DNA from: Anaerolineaceae bacterium UBA700
Lineage (GTDB): Bacteria; Chloroflexota; Anaerolineae; Anaerolineales; Anaerolineaceae
Direction of reading: 5' to 3'
NCBI GenBank assembly: GCA_002298885.1
Contig: DBMK01000124.1
Coordinates: 1-15,660 of the forward strand
Length of the DNA: 15,660 nt
Part shown: piece after piece, positions 5,843 to 13,034 of the stretch
Numbering within the stretch: the first letter of the stretch is position 1
Layout: every line of letters begins with the position of its first letter
Made by a program: the position numbers and the translations under genes
The notes under the pieces: model-generated
Told to the model about the DNA's origin: nothing
Seen by the model: the letters and a program-made list of their open reading frames with translations, nothing else
Databases searched by the model: none

Positions 5843-7837
5843 ATGCCCGAACGCATCGATTTCTGGGGAATTCCACAGCCGTGGGGGCCAATCCTGGTCT
5901 ATTCCATCGTCACCCTGGCTGCATTGGTGCTGGTGTACCGCTTTTACCGCCAGGCCAGCCTGTGGTGGAGGGTGGGGCTGCCGCAGAAACGCTGGGACCA
6001 TCCTGTACGCCGCCTGGGCAACCTGATCAAGTATTCACTTGTGCAGGTGCGCGTCCTGGCGCAGCGTTACCCGGGTATTATGCACATTGCCATGGCCTGG
6101 GCATTTTTTGTCTTCTTTCTGGGCACGGCTCTGGCGACGATCAACGGGCATTTCTTCAAGTTCCTGGAGGGGAACCCGTACCTGATTTATAAATTCGTGC
6201 TCGATATCTTCACCCTGGTCTTCCTGGTTGGGGCGGGCATGGCGGCCTACCGGCGGTTTATTCTCAAGCCGGAACGGCTGACGCTTGCGTCGCGGTTCAC
6301 CTGGTCGCTGATTTTCGTCGTGCTGATCGTGGTCAACGGCTTGCTGGTCGAGTCCTTCCGGTTGGCGGTTGAGAAACCGGCCTGGGCGTGGGCTTCGCCG
6401 GTCGGCTGGGTGCTGGCACAGGTATGGATTGCAACCGGCGCTTCTGAAGCCGCTTTGAACGCCTGGCACCTTGGATTGTATACCCTGCACTTCCTGACCG
6501 TGGCGGCGCTGTTTGTGACCCTGCCGGCGGGCACGCTGGTGCACATGTTTACCAGCATGCTGAACGCCTTTTTTGCCGAGCTTGACCGGCCGATGGGCCG
6601 GCTGGCGCCACAGGCTCAGAACAAGGCCGGCGAGCCGGTCTACGCCAGCACGCTCAAAGGGCTGACCTGGAAGCAGTTGCTGGACGGCGACACCTGCACC
6701 GAATGTGGGCGCTGCCAGGACGAGTGCCCGGCCTACGCCGCCGGAGCTGAGATCAGCCCCAAGCAGCTTGTGATCCGCATGCGAGACGCCCTGCACCGGG
6801 ACGGGCCGGCGGTCGCTGCTGGGAAGGATGCCCCGGTCCTGGTCGGTGATGGAATTTCAAGTGACATGGTCTGGGCTTGCACCACCTGCGGTTCGTGCGA
6901 CCAGCAGTGCCCGGTGCTGATCGACCACGTCGGGTTGGTGGTCGATTTCCGGCGCTACCTGGTGAGCGAGGGCAACGTGGATGCCCGCCTGCAGGAGGCG
7001 CTGGCCAACCTGAGCCGCTATGGCAACTCGTTCGGCCAGTCGGAACGGGCGCGCAGCAAGTGGGCCATGAGCCTGCCGGCCAAGGTGAAAGACGCTCGCC
7101 GTGAGGCGGTCGATACGCTGTGGTTCGTGGGCGATTATGCATCCTACAACCCGCAGCTCGCCGACGTCACCCGCCAGACCGCCGAGATTTTCCAGGCGGC
7201 CGGGATGGATTTTGGCCTGCTTAATGAAGGCGAGCGCAACTCCGGCAACGACGTGCGCCGGACCGGCGAAGAGGGCCTGTTCGAATACCTGGTGGAGAAA
7301 AACACTGCGGTGTTAGGAAAAACGACCTTCAAGCAAATCGTCACCACAGACCCGCATTCTTACAACACGCTCAAGAATGAATATCCGCCCGAGGCGCTGG
7401 GGGGGCGGCCGGTGCTGCATTCTTCCGAAGTTCTAGACCGACTGGTGGCGGAGAGAAAACTCCCGCTTACCAAAAAGCTGGGCTACCGGGTCACCTATCA
7501 CGATCCGTGCTACCTGGGACGCTACAACGGGGTATACGCTGCGCCGCGGCGGCTGATTGCCGCCACCGGCTGCGCGCTGGTTGAGATGCCGCACCACGGA
7601 GAGCACGCTATCTGCTGCAACGCCGGCGGCGGGCGGATCTGGATGGATGAGGGAACCCTGCGCGAACGCCCCAGCGAGCGCAGGGTGCGCGAGGCTGCTG
7701 CTTTAGATGGCGTGGAAATCCTTGCGGTGGCCTGCCCCAAGGACCTGGTCATGTTCCGGGACGCCATCAAAACAACGGGGTTGGAAGGCCGGCTGGTGGT
7801 CAAAGAGCTGGCCGAGCTGGTGCGCGAAGCCATGTAG
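5843..7837 (+). CDS. Membrane cytochrome b/HdrD-like oxidoreductase (EMO-like, ETF:quinone type)
   Basis: A 664-residue fusion. Residues 14-240 form about six membrane helices of the NarI/nitrate reductase gamma type, with candidate haem-ligand histidines H81, H209, H216 and H234. Two ferredoxin motifs follow (C285/C288/C291/C295-P and C346/C349/C352/C356-P), then two CCG domains. This order matches the membrane ETF:menaquinone oxidoreductases described in Geobacter and Syntrophus relatives, and etfBA lie immediately upstream, supporting electron exchange between ETF and menaquinone. The first CCG domain lacks cysteines (D431, N466, D503-P-H-S506). The second keeps C556, C591-C592 and C631, but CCG is CCN (N593) and CPxC is CPKD. 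The start is supported by GGAGGGTGG upstream. Architecture is secure; quinone reaction and direction are inferred. Confidence 0.85.
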   Translation: MPERIDFWGIPQPWGPILVYSIVTLAALVLVYRFYRQASLWWRVGLPQKRWDHPVRRLGNLIKYSLVQVRVLAQRYPGIMHIAMAWAFFVFFLGTALATINGHFFKFLEGNPYLIYKFVLDIFTLVFLVGAGMAAYRRFILKPERLTLASRFTWSLIFVVLIVVNGLLVESFRLAVEKPAWAWASPVGWVLAQVWIATGASEAALNAWHLGLYTLHFLTVAALFVTLPAGTLVHMFTSMLNAFFAELDRPMGRLAPQAQNKAGEPVYASTLKGLTWKQLLDGDTCTECGRCQDECPAYAAGAEISPKQLVIRMRDALHRDGPAVAAGKDAPVLVGDGISSDMVWACTTCGSCDQQCPVLIDHVGLVVDFRRYLVSEGNVDARLQEALANLSRYGNSFGQSERARSKWAMSLPAKVKDARREAVDTLWFVGDYASYNPQLADVTRQTAEIFQAAGMDFGLLNEGERNSGNDVRRTGEEGLFEYLVEKNTAVLGKTTFKQIVTTDPHSYNTLKNEYPPEALGGRPVLHSSEVLDRLVAERKLPLTKKLGYRVTYHDPCYLGRYNGVYAAPRRLIAATGCALVEMPHHGEHAICCNAGGGRIWMDEGTLRERPSERRVREAAALDGVEILAVACPKDLVMFRDAIKTTGLEGRLVVKELAELVREAM

Positions 7838-7893
7838 CAGTTCATTCGATCTGCGCCGGTTTATTTCTGTAACGCAGCAGAGAAAGGTGGCTT

Positions 7894-9891
7894 ATGAGCG
7901 AAAAAATCGGAGTATATATCTGCCACTGCGGGAGCAACATTGCTGGGACGGTGGACGTGGAGGAGCTCAGCCGCTGGGCCGAGGCAAGCCTGCCGGACGT
8001 CACCGTCGCCCGCAATTACAAGTTCATGTGCTCCAGCCTGGGGCAGGAGATGATCCAGAAGGACATCCAGGAGCTGGGCCTGACCCGGGTGGTGGTGGCG
8101 GCTTGCTCGCCGCACCTGCACGAGCCCACCTTCCGCAATGCCTGCGTCCAGGTCGGCCTGAATCCCTATCTGTTCGAGATGGTCTCCATCCGTGAGCAGG
8201 TGTCTTGGGTAACGGTGGATAAGAAGCTGGCGCTGCAAAAGGCCAAGGGGTTGATTGCCGGGGCCGTGCGCCGGGTGGCTTACCACCAGCCGCTGGATCC
8301 GATTGTGGTCGACATCGACCCGCACGTGCTGGTGGTGGGCGGCGGCATCGCCGGCATCCAGGCCGCCCTGGAGATCGCCGACAGCGGCCACCCGGTGTAC
8401 CTGGTGGAGCGCCAGCCCTCGATCGGCGGCCACATGGCCCAGTTCGACAAGACCTTCCCCACCCTGGATTGCTCGGCCTGCATCCTGACGCCCAAGATGT
8501 TCGCCGTCGGCCAGCACCCGAACATTACCTTGATGACCTGGAGCGAGGTCGAAAAGGTGGACGGCTTCGTGGGCAATTTTAACGTCCAGGTGCGCAAGCG
8601 GGCGCGCAAGGTGAACACCGAGCTGTGCAACGGCTGCATGTTCTGCATGGAGAAATGCCCCAAGAAGGTCATCGACACCGAGTTCGAGGTCGGGCTGACC
8701 ACGCGCAAGGCCATTTACACGCCCTTCGCCCAGGCCATCCCCAAGTACCCGGTCATCGACGTGGAGAACTGCACCTATTTCATCAAAGGCACCTGCAAAG
8801 CCTGCGAAAAGTTCTGCCCGACCGGCGCCATCGATTTCAACCAGCCGGACGAAATCGTCAAGCTCAAAGTCGGCAGCATCATCCTGGCCACCGGCTACGA
8901 CCTGTTCGACGCCCGCAAAATCGCGGAGTACGGCTACGGCCGCCTGCCAAATGTGGTCACCAACCTGGAATTCGAGCGCATGACCAACGTCTCCGGCCCG
9001 ACCAGCGGCAAGGTTATGCTAAAGGACGGCACCCTACCCAAGGCGGTGGCGGTGCTGCACTGCGTGGGCAGCCGAGACAAAAATTACAACAACTACTGCT
9101 CGGCAATCTGCTGCATGCAGTCCTTGAAGTTCGCCCACCTGGTCAAAGAAAAGACCGGCGCTATGGTCTACAACTTCTACATCGACATGCGCACGCCGGC
9201 CAAGAGCTACGACGAGTTCTACCAGCGCGTGCTGGCCGAGGGGGCGGTCTTTGTGCGCGGCAAGGTGGCCGACATTACCGAGGTGGCGCGCACGCCGGAA
9301 GAGGAGGGCAAGCTGGTCGTCCAGGTCTTCGACACCCTGGACACCCGCCAGCGGCGCATTCCGGTGGACATGGTGATCCTCTCCGCCGGGCTGGTGGCGC
9401 GCAAGGACACCGACAAGGTGGCCAAGATCTTCGGCGTATCGCGTGGGGCGGACGGCTGGTTGATCGAGCGCCACCCCAAGCTCGACCCGGTGGCAACCAT
9501 GACCGATGGGGTTTTCATCGCCGGCTGCGCCCAGGGGCCAAAGGATATCCCGGCTTCTGTATCCCAGGGTGCGGCGGCTGCGGCGCGGGTGATCGGCCTG
9601 ATCGACCGCGCCAAGGTAACACTGGAGCCGATCCGGGCCAGGGTGGACGCCGCCCGCTGCTCGGGGTGCCAGATCTGCGTCGGCCAGTGCCCGTTCAGCG
9701 CCATTACCTTCGATGCGGAGCTGGGGATCAGCAGCGTCAACGAGGCCGTATGCCAGGGCTGCGGGACGTGCATCCCGGCCTGCCCGGCCGGGGCGATCAC
9801 CGGCACCCATTTCAGCAACGATCAAATCCTGGCCCAGATCGAAGGCATTTTACAGGTTGGGGTGCGGGCGCAGGATGCCGAGCTGGTATGA
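7894..9891 (+). CDS. hdrA: Heterodisulfide reductase subunit A-like flavoprotein (HdrA)
   Basis: A 665-residue full-length HdrA. It opens with the N-terminal HdrA domain (C10, C12 in CHCGSN), then the FAD Rossmann motif VVGGGIAG near 146-153, the conserved LDCSACILTPK with C193/C196, and a CVGSRD...YCSAICC cluster site (C390, C402, C406, C407). Four ferredoxin-type motifs occur near 246-257, 301-310, 589-599 and 620-630. In methanogens HdrA holds the bifurcating FAD, receives electrons from MvhD and sends them to HdrBC and ferredoxin. Here MvhD-MvhG-MvhA follow directly, 10 bases downstream, while true HdrB and HdrC are replaced by the HdrD-like proteins upstream. The start is set by AAAGGTGG at 7883-7890. 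Likely the electron-splitting hub of the operon. Confidence 0.93.
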   Translation: MSEKIGVYICHCGSNIAGTVDVEELSRWAEASLPDVTVARNYKFMCSSLGQEMIQKDIQELGLTRVVVAACSPHLHEPTFRNACVQVGLNPYLFEMVSIREQVSWVTVDKKLALQKAKGLIAGAVRRVAYHQPLDPIVVDIDPHVLVVGGGIAGIQAALEIADSGHPVYLVERQPSIGGHMAQFDKTFPTLDCSACILTPKMFAVGQHPNITLMTWSEVEKVDGFVGNFNVQVRKRARKVNTELCNGCMFCMEKCPKKVIDTEFEVGLTTRKAIYTPFAQAIPKYPVIDVENCTYFIKGTCKACEKFCPTGAIDFNQPDEIVKLKVGSIILATGYDLFDARKIAEYGYGRLPNVVTNLEFERMTNVSGPTSGKVMLKDGTLPKAVAVLHCVGSRDKNYNNYCSAICCMQSLKFAHLVKEKTGAMVYNFYIDMRTPAKSYDEFYQRVLAEGAVFVRGKVADITEVARTPEEEGKLVVQVFDTLDTRQRRIPVDMVILSAGLVARKDTDKVAKIFGVSRGADGWLIERHPKLDPVATMTDGVFIAGCAQGPKDIPASVSQGAAAAARVIGLIDRAKVTLEPIRARVDAARCSGCQICVGQCPFSAITFDAELGISSVNEAVCQGCGTCIPACPAGAITGTHFSNDQILAQIEGILQVGVRAQDAELV

Positions 9892-9901
9892 GGAGGGCTT
9901 T

Positions 9902-10387
9902 ATGACCGATAAGACCGAATTCGAGCCTTTGATCGTCGGTTTCACCTGCAACTGGTGTTCGTACCGGGCGGCGGACGGCGCTGGCATGGCGCGCATCAAG
10001 TACGCGCCCAATGTGCGCCTGATCCGCCTGATGTGCTCCGGGCGCATGGACCCCATGTTTGTGCTCAAAGCATTATCTCAGGGGGCGGATGGGGTGCTGG
10101 TTTCCGGTTGCCATCCCGGAGACTGCCACTACGTGGAGCAGAATTACAAGGCCATCCGCCGCTTCGACCTGCTCAAGCGTGTGCTGGCCGGTCTGGGGGT
10201 GGAGGAAGGCCGGGTACGCCTGGTCTGGGCGTCGGCGGCGGAGGGCCTTTTGCTGGCCGAAGAGATCAACAAGATGGTGGCTGAGGTCAAGCAGCTCGGC
10301 CCGCTCAACTGGAAACAGATCGCCTGGCCGGACGAAATCAGCGATGAGGCGCCGGCAGCGCTCAGCGCAGGAGGGATCCATGCCTGA
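9902..10387 (+). CDS. mvhD: MvhD-type hydrogenase iron-sulfur (delta) subunit
   Basis: A 161-residue protein; the frame is open further upstream inside hdrA, but the ATG at 9902 follows AGGAGGG (9891-9897) and matches the family N-terminus. It has the five cysteines of the [2Fe-2S] site: CNWC (C16, C19), MCSGR (C45) and GCHPGDCHY (C70, C75). In HdrABC-MvhADG, MvhD is the electron bridge from the hydrogenase to HdrA. The order hdrA-mvhD-mvhG-mvhA with an 8-base overlap into mvhG supports the same role here. Family length is about 140-160 residues, so it is complete, with a short acidic C-terminal tail. Confidence 0.93.
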   Translation: MTDKTEFEPLIVGFTCNWCSYRAADGAGMARIKYAPNVRLIRLMCSGRMDPMFVLKALSQGADGVLVSGCHPGDCHYVEQNYKAIRRFDLLKRVLAGLGVEEGRVRLVWASAAEGLLLAEEINKMVAEVKQLGPLNWKQIAWPDEISDEAPAALSAGGIHA

Positions 10388-11378
10388 TAACTCTAAACCC
10401 CGGTTTGCCATGTATTGGGCCGCCGGCTGCGGAGGCTGCGAGATTGCCGTGCTCAACACGCACGAAAAGCTGCTCGACATCGACGCCAATTTCGAGCTGG
10501 TGTTCTGGCCGGTAGCGATGGACGCCAAGTACGCCGACGTCGAGGCCATGCCCGATGGGGCCATCGACCTGTGCCTGTTCAACGGCGCCATCCGCAGCGA
10601 CGAAAACGAGGAAATGGCCCGGCTGCTGCGGCGGAAATCCCGCCTCCTGGTGGCCTTCGGAGCCTGCGCAGGCGAAGGCGGCATCCCGGCCCTGGGGAAC
10701 CTGTATTCGACAGAGGAAATCCTGGACACGGCATTCAGCACACTGACCACCGAAAACCCGGATGGCCTGCGCCCTCAGCCGCGCTATGCCGGCGCCGAGG
10801 GAGAGCTGCGCCTGCCGCGCCTGAACGCGGGCGTGCGCACCCTGGACCAGGTGGTGCCGGTCGATTTCATCATGCCGGGCTGCCCGCCGGAAAGCGAGCA
10901 GATCGCGGCGGTGATCGACCTGGCCATCCAGGTCTTTCACGGCCAGGCCAGCCTGCCGCCTCAGGGCAGCGTGATTGGGGCGGGCAACAGCACGGTATGC
11001 GACGAATGCACCCGCACGCGCACGGATAAATCGATCCGGGTCATTCGGCGCATGGCCACCTTCCAGCCCAACCCAACCGACTGCCTGTTGGAACAGGGGC
11101 TGCTGTGCGCCGGGTCGGCCACACGCAGCGGCTGCCAGGCGCGCTGCCCGCAGGCCAACGCGCCCTGCACCGGCTGCTACGGGCCGGCGGTCCAGGGTAT
11201 CGAGCAGGGGGCGCGCATGCTGACCGGGATCGCCTCGGTGGTAGTGGGCAAGACGCACGAAGAAGCCGCCGCTGTGATGGATGGGATCGTCGATCCGCTG
11301 GGCACATTCTACCGCTACAGCCTGGCCCACAGCCTGATGCACCGCGCCCGGCCGCAGCCGGCGAGGAGGGACGAATGA
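10380..11378 (+). CDS. mvhG: [NiFe] hydrogenase small subunit, group 3c-like (MvhG)
   Basis: A 332-residue small subunit beginning at ATG 10380, with GGAGG just upstream inside mvhD and an 8-base overlap with it. Proximal cluster ligands are visible: GCGGC (C17, C20), GACAGEGG (C96) and PGCPP (C168). The C-terminal half carries eight more cysteines (C207, C210, C235, C243, C252, C256, C263, C266) for two further [4Fe-4S] clusters. There is no Tat signal peptide, so the enzyme is cytoplasmic. The small subunit relays electrons from the NiFe centre to MvhD. Its stop overlaps the large-subunit start by ATGA. Confidence 0.92.
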   Translation: MPDNSKPRFAMYWAAGCGGCEIAVLNTHEKLLDIDANFELVFWPVAMDAKYADVEAMPDGAIDLCLFNGAIRSDENEEMARLLRRKSRLLVAFGACAGEGGIPALGNLYSTEEILDTAFSTLTTENPDGLRPQPRYAGAEGELRLPRLNAGVRTLDQVVPVDFIMPGCPPESEQIAAVIDLAIQVFHGQASLPPQGSVIGAGNSTVCDECTRTRTDKSIRVIRRMATFQPNPTDCLLEQGLLCAGSATRSGCQARCPQANAPCTGCYGPAVQGIEQGARMLTGIASVVVGKTHEEAAAVMDGIVDPLGTFYRYSLAHSLMHRARPQPARRDE

Positions 11379-12838
11379 CACGCATTGAAATCGATCCGAT
11401 TACACGCCTGGAAGGCCACGGCAAGATCGAAATATTCCTCGACGAGGCTGGCGGGGTGGACAAGACCTATTTCCAGATCCCCGAGCTGCGCGGTTTCGAG
11501 CGCTTTGCGGTGGGCCGCCCGGTGGAGGACATGCCCCTGATCACCAGCCGTATCTGCGGCGTATGTCCCGAGGCGCACCACATGGCGGCGGCCAAGGCGG
11601 TGGACGCAGTCTATCACGTCGAAATCCCGCGCCCGGCGCGCCTGCTGCGCGAGCTGCTGTACAGTGCCTTTTACTGCGCCGACCATACCACCCATTTCTA
11701 CGCCCTATCCGGACCGGATTTCATCCTTGGGCCGGACGCGCCGGTGGCCGAGCGCAACATCCTGGGCGTGGTGCATAAGGTGGGACTCGAGCTGGCCGGG
11801 CAGGTGATCAGCATGCGCAAGTACGGGCACGCGGTGATCGAGATGATCGGCGGGCGCAAGATCCACCCGGTGACCAGCGTGCCGGGCGGCATGACCCACG
11901 GTATTACCGAAGAGCAGCGGGCGGAGATCGAGCGCATGGGGCGTTGGGCCATCGATTTTGCCCGCACCAGCCTGGATATCTTCTGCGGCTCCATCCTCGG
12001 CAGCGCCCTGTTCAACGAGCTGGTCGACGGCGATACCTACCTTCACAAGACCTATTCGATGGGTATGGTGGACGCCGACAACAAGGTCAATTTCTACGAT
12101 GGAACCATCAGCGTTGTGGCGCCGGATGGCACCCGCCTGGGCAAATTCAGCCCGAATCAGTACACGGATTGGATCGCCGAGCACGTAGAGCCCTGGACGT
12201 ATTTGAAATTCCCCTATCTGAAGAAGATAGGCTGGAAAGGCTTCGTCGACGGCATGGATTCGGGGGTGTACATGGCCAACCCGCTTGCCCGCCTGAACGC
12301 CGCCGATGGCATGGCCACCCCCCTGGCCCAGGCGGAGTACGAACGGTTTTATACTGAAATGGGCGGCAAGCCGGTGCACCAGCGCATGGCCATCCACTGG
12401 GCGCGCCTGATCGAGCTGTTGTACGCCGCCGAGCGCTGGGTCGAGCTGGCGACGGACGCCGAAGTCACGTCGGACAACTTCCGCACCCTGCCGGTCGAGT
12501 CGCCGACGGAAGGGGTGGGCATCGTCGAGGCGCCGCGGGGCACGCTCTTCCACCACTACACCACCGACGAGCGCGGGGTGGTGAAGAGCGCCAACCTGAT
12601 CGTCGGCACCACCAACAATTACGCTGCCATGGCCATGTCGGTCGACAAGGCCGCCCGCCGCTGGATAAGGCCGGGCCAGGAGATTAAGGAAGGCAGCCTG
12701 AACCGCATCGAAATGGCCTTCCGGGCCTATGACCCATGCTTTGGCTGCGCCACGCACAGCCTGAGTGGGGAATACCCGCTGGACATTCGGGTGCACGATA
12801 TGCATGGTACGATAATTCGTAAGAAGGGGGATTGCTGA
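11375..12838 (+). CDS. mvhA: [NiFe] hydrogenase large subunit, group 3c-like (MvhA)
   Basis: A 487-residue catalytic subunit. The L1 motif RICGVCPEAH (C61, C64, H68) and L2 motif DPCFGCATH (453-461; C455, C458) give all four Ni-Fe cysteine ligands, so the enzyme should be active. A 26-residue C-terminal extension follows His461, the expected substrate of a HycI/HyaD-type maturation protease, which is not encoded in the window. Start ATG overlaps the mvhG stop with GAGGAGGG just upstream. It oxidises or forms H2 in the cytoplasm. Placement with hdrA and mvhD points to the Hdr-linked group 3c rather than an NAD-linked type. It is the last gene of the operon; a perfect hairpin lies 33 bases after the stop. 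Confidence 0.94.
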   Translation: MTRIEIDPITRLEGHGKIEIFLDEAGGVDKTYFQIPELRGFERFAVGRPVEDMPLITSRICGVCPEAHHMAAAKAVDAVYHVEIPRPARLLRELLYSAFYCADHTTHFYALSGPDFILGPDAPVAERNILGVVHKVGLELAGQVISMRKYGHAVIEMIGGRKIHPVTSVPGGMTHGITEEQRAEIERMGRWAIDFARTSLDIFCGSILGSALFNELVDGDTYLHKTYSMGMVDADNKVNFYDGTISVVAPDGTRLGKFSPNQYTDWIAEHVEPWTYLKFPYLKKIGWKGFVDGMDSGVYMANPLARLNAADGMATPLAQAEYERFYTEMGGKPVHQRMAIHWARLIELLYAAERWVELATDAEVTSDNFRTLPVESPTEGVGIVEAPRGTLFHHYTTDERGVVKSANLIVGTTNNYAAMAMSVDKAARRWIRPGQEIKEGSLNRIEMAFRAYDPCFGCATHSLSGEYPLDIRVHDMHGTIIRKKGDC

Positions 12839-12871
12839 ACGAGGCTGTTAATCGCTAAATGCGGCGAATAA

Positions 12872-12915
12872 GCAAATGGTGCGAATAAAATCAAGATTTT
12901 ATTCGCACCATTTGC
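12872..12915. terminator. Perfect 21-bp inverted repeat, probable bidirectional terminator
   Basis: Arms 12872-12892 and 12895-12915 are exact reverse complements with only AA between them, so a hairpin would open to a slightly larger loop. It lies 33 bases after the hydrogenase stop and about 120 bases beyond the stop of the convergent epimerase gene. The upper stem is A/T-rich (AAAATC/GATTTT) and no long T-tract follows on either strand, so it is not a textbook terminator. Position between convergent operons makes termination or 3' end formation the best reading. Confidence 0.7.
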
Positions 12916-12929
12916 ATTCTGTTGCTCCT

Positions 12930-13013
12930 GGCGGGTCGCAGACGCGCCAGCGCTGGGGTCACAAACCCTAGCGGAGCGTCTTGATGATGCTCCAGGCGGG
13001 TCTGCGACCCGCC
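12930..13013. repeat. Cluster of four consecutive hairpins with a duplicated palindrome
   Basis: Hairpin 1: 12930-12948, GGCGGGTC-GCA-GACGCGCC (one mismatch). Hairpin 2: 12951-12973, CGCTGGGG with CCCTAGCG (one mismatch). Hairpin 3: 12973-12993, GGAGCGTC-TTGAT-GATGCTCC (one G-U pair). Hairpin 4: 12995-13013, GGCGGGTC-TGC-GACCCGCC (perfect). Hairpins 1 and 4 are near-copies, and 12930-12943 is also an exact 14-base inverted match to 13000-13013, so the whole could fold as one long stem. This looks like a dispersed intergenic (REP/MITE-like) element or a structured RNA. It fills most of the gap between the two convergent operons. Confidence 0.6.
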
Positions 13014-13034
13014 GGTGCCAAGAACAAGGCGTAT

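Noticed and set aside
7851..7877. CTGCG...CGCAG inverted repeat between the EMO-like gene and hdrA
   Set aside because: Only five base pairs with a 17-base loop; expected by chance.
9713..9901. Upstream extension of mvhD into hdrA
   Set aside because: The extra residues are low-complexity Arg/Ala/Pro, and the ATG at 9902 has an ideal ribosome binding site and the family N-terminus.
8625..9905. Plus-strand open frame of 426 codons inside hdrA
   Set aside because: The translation is rich in Arg, Gly, Pro and His without motifs; hdrA in the other frame has complete FAD and cluster motifs.
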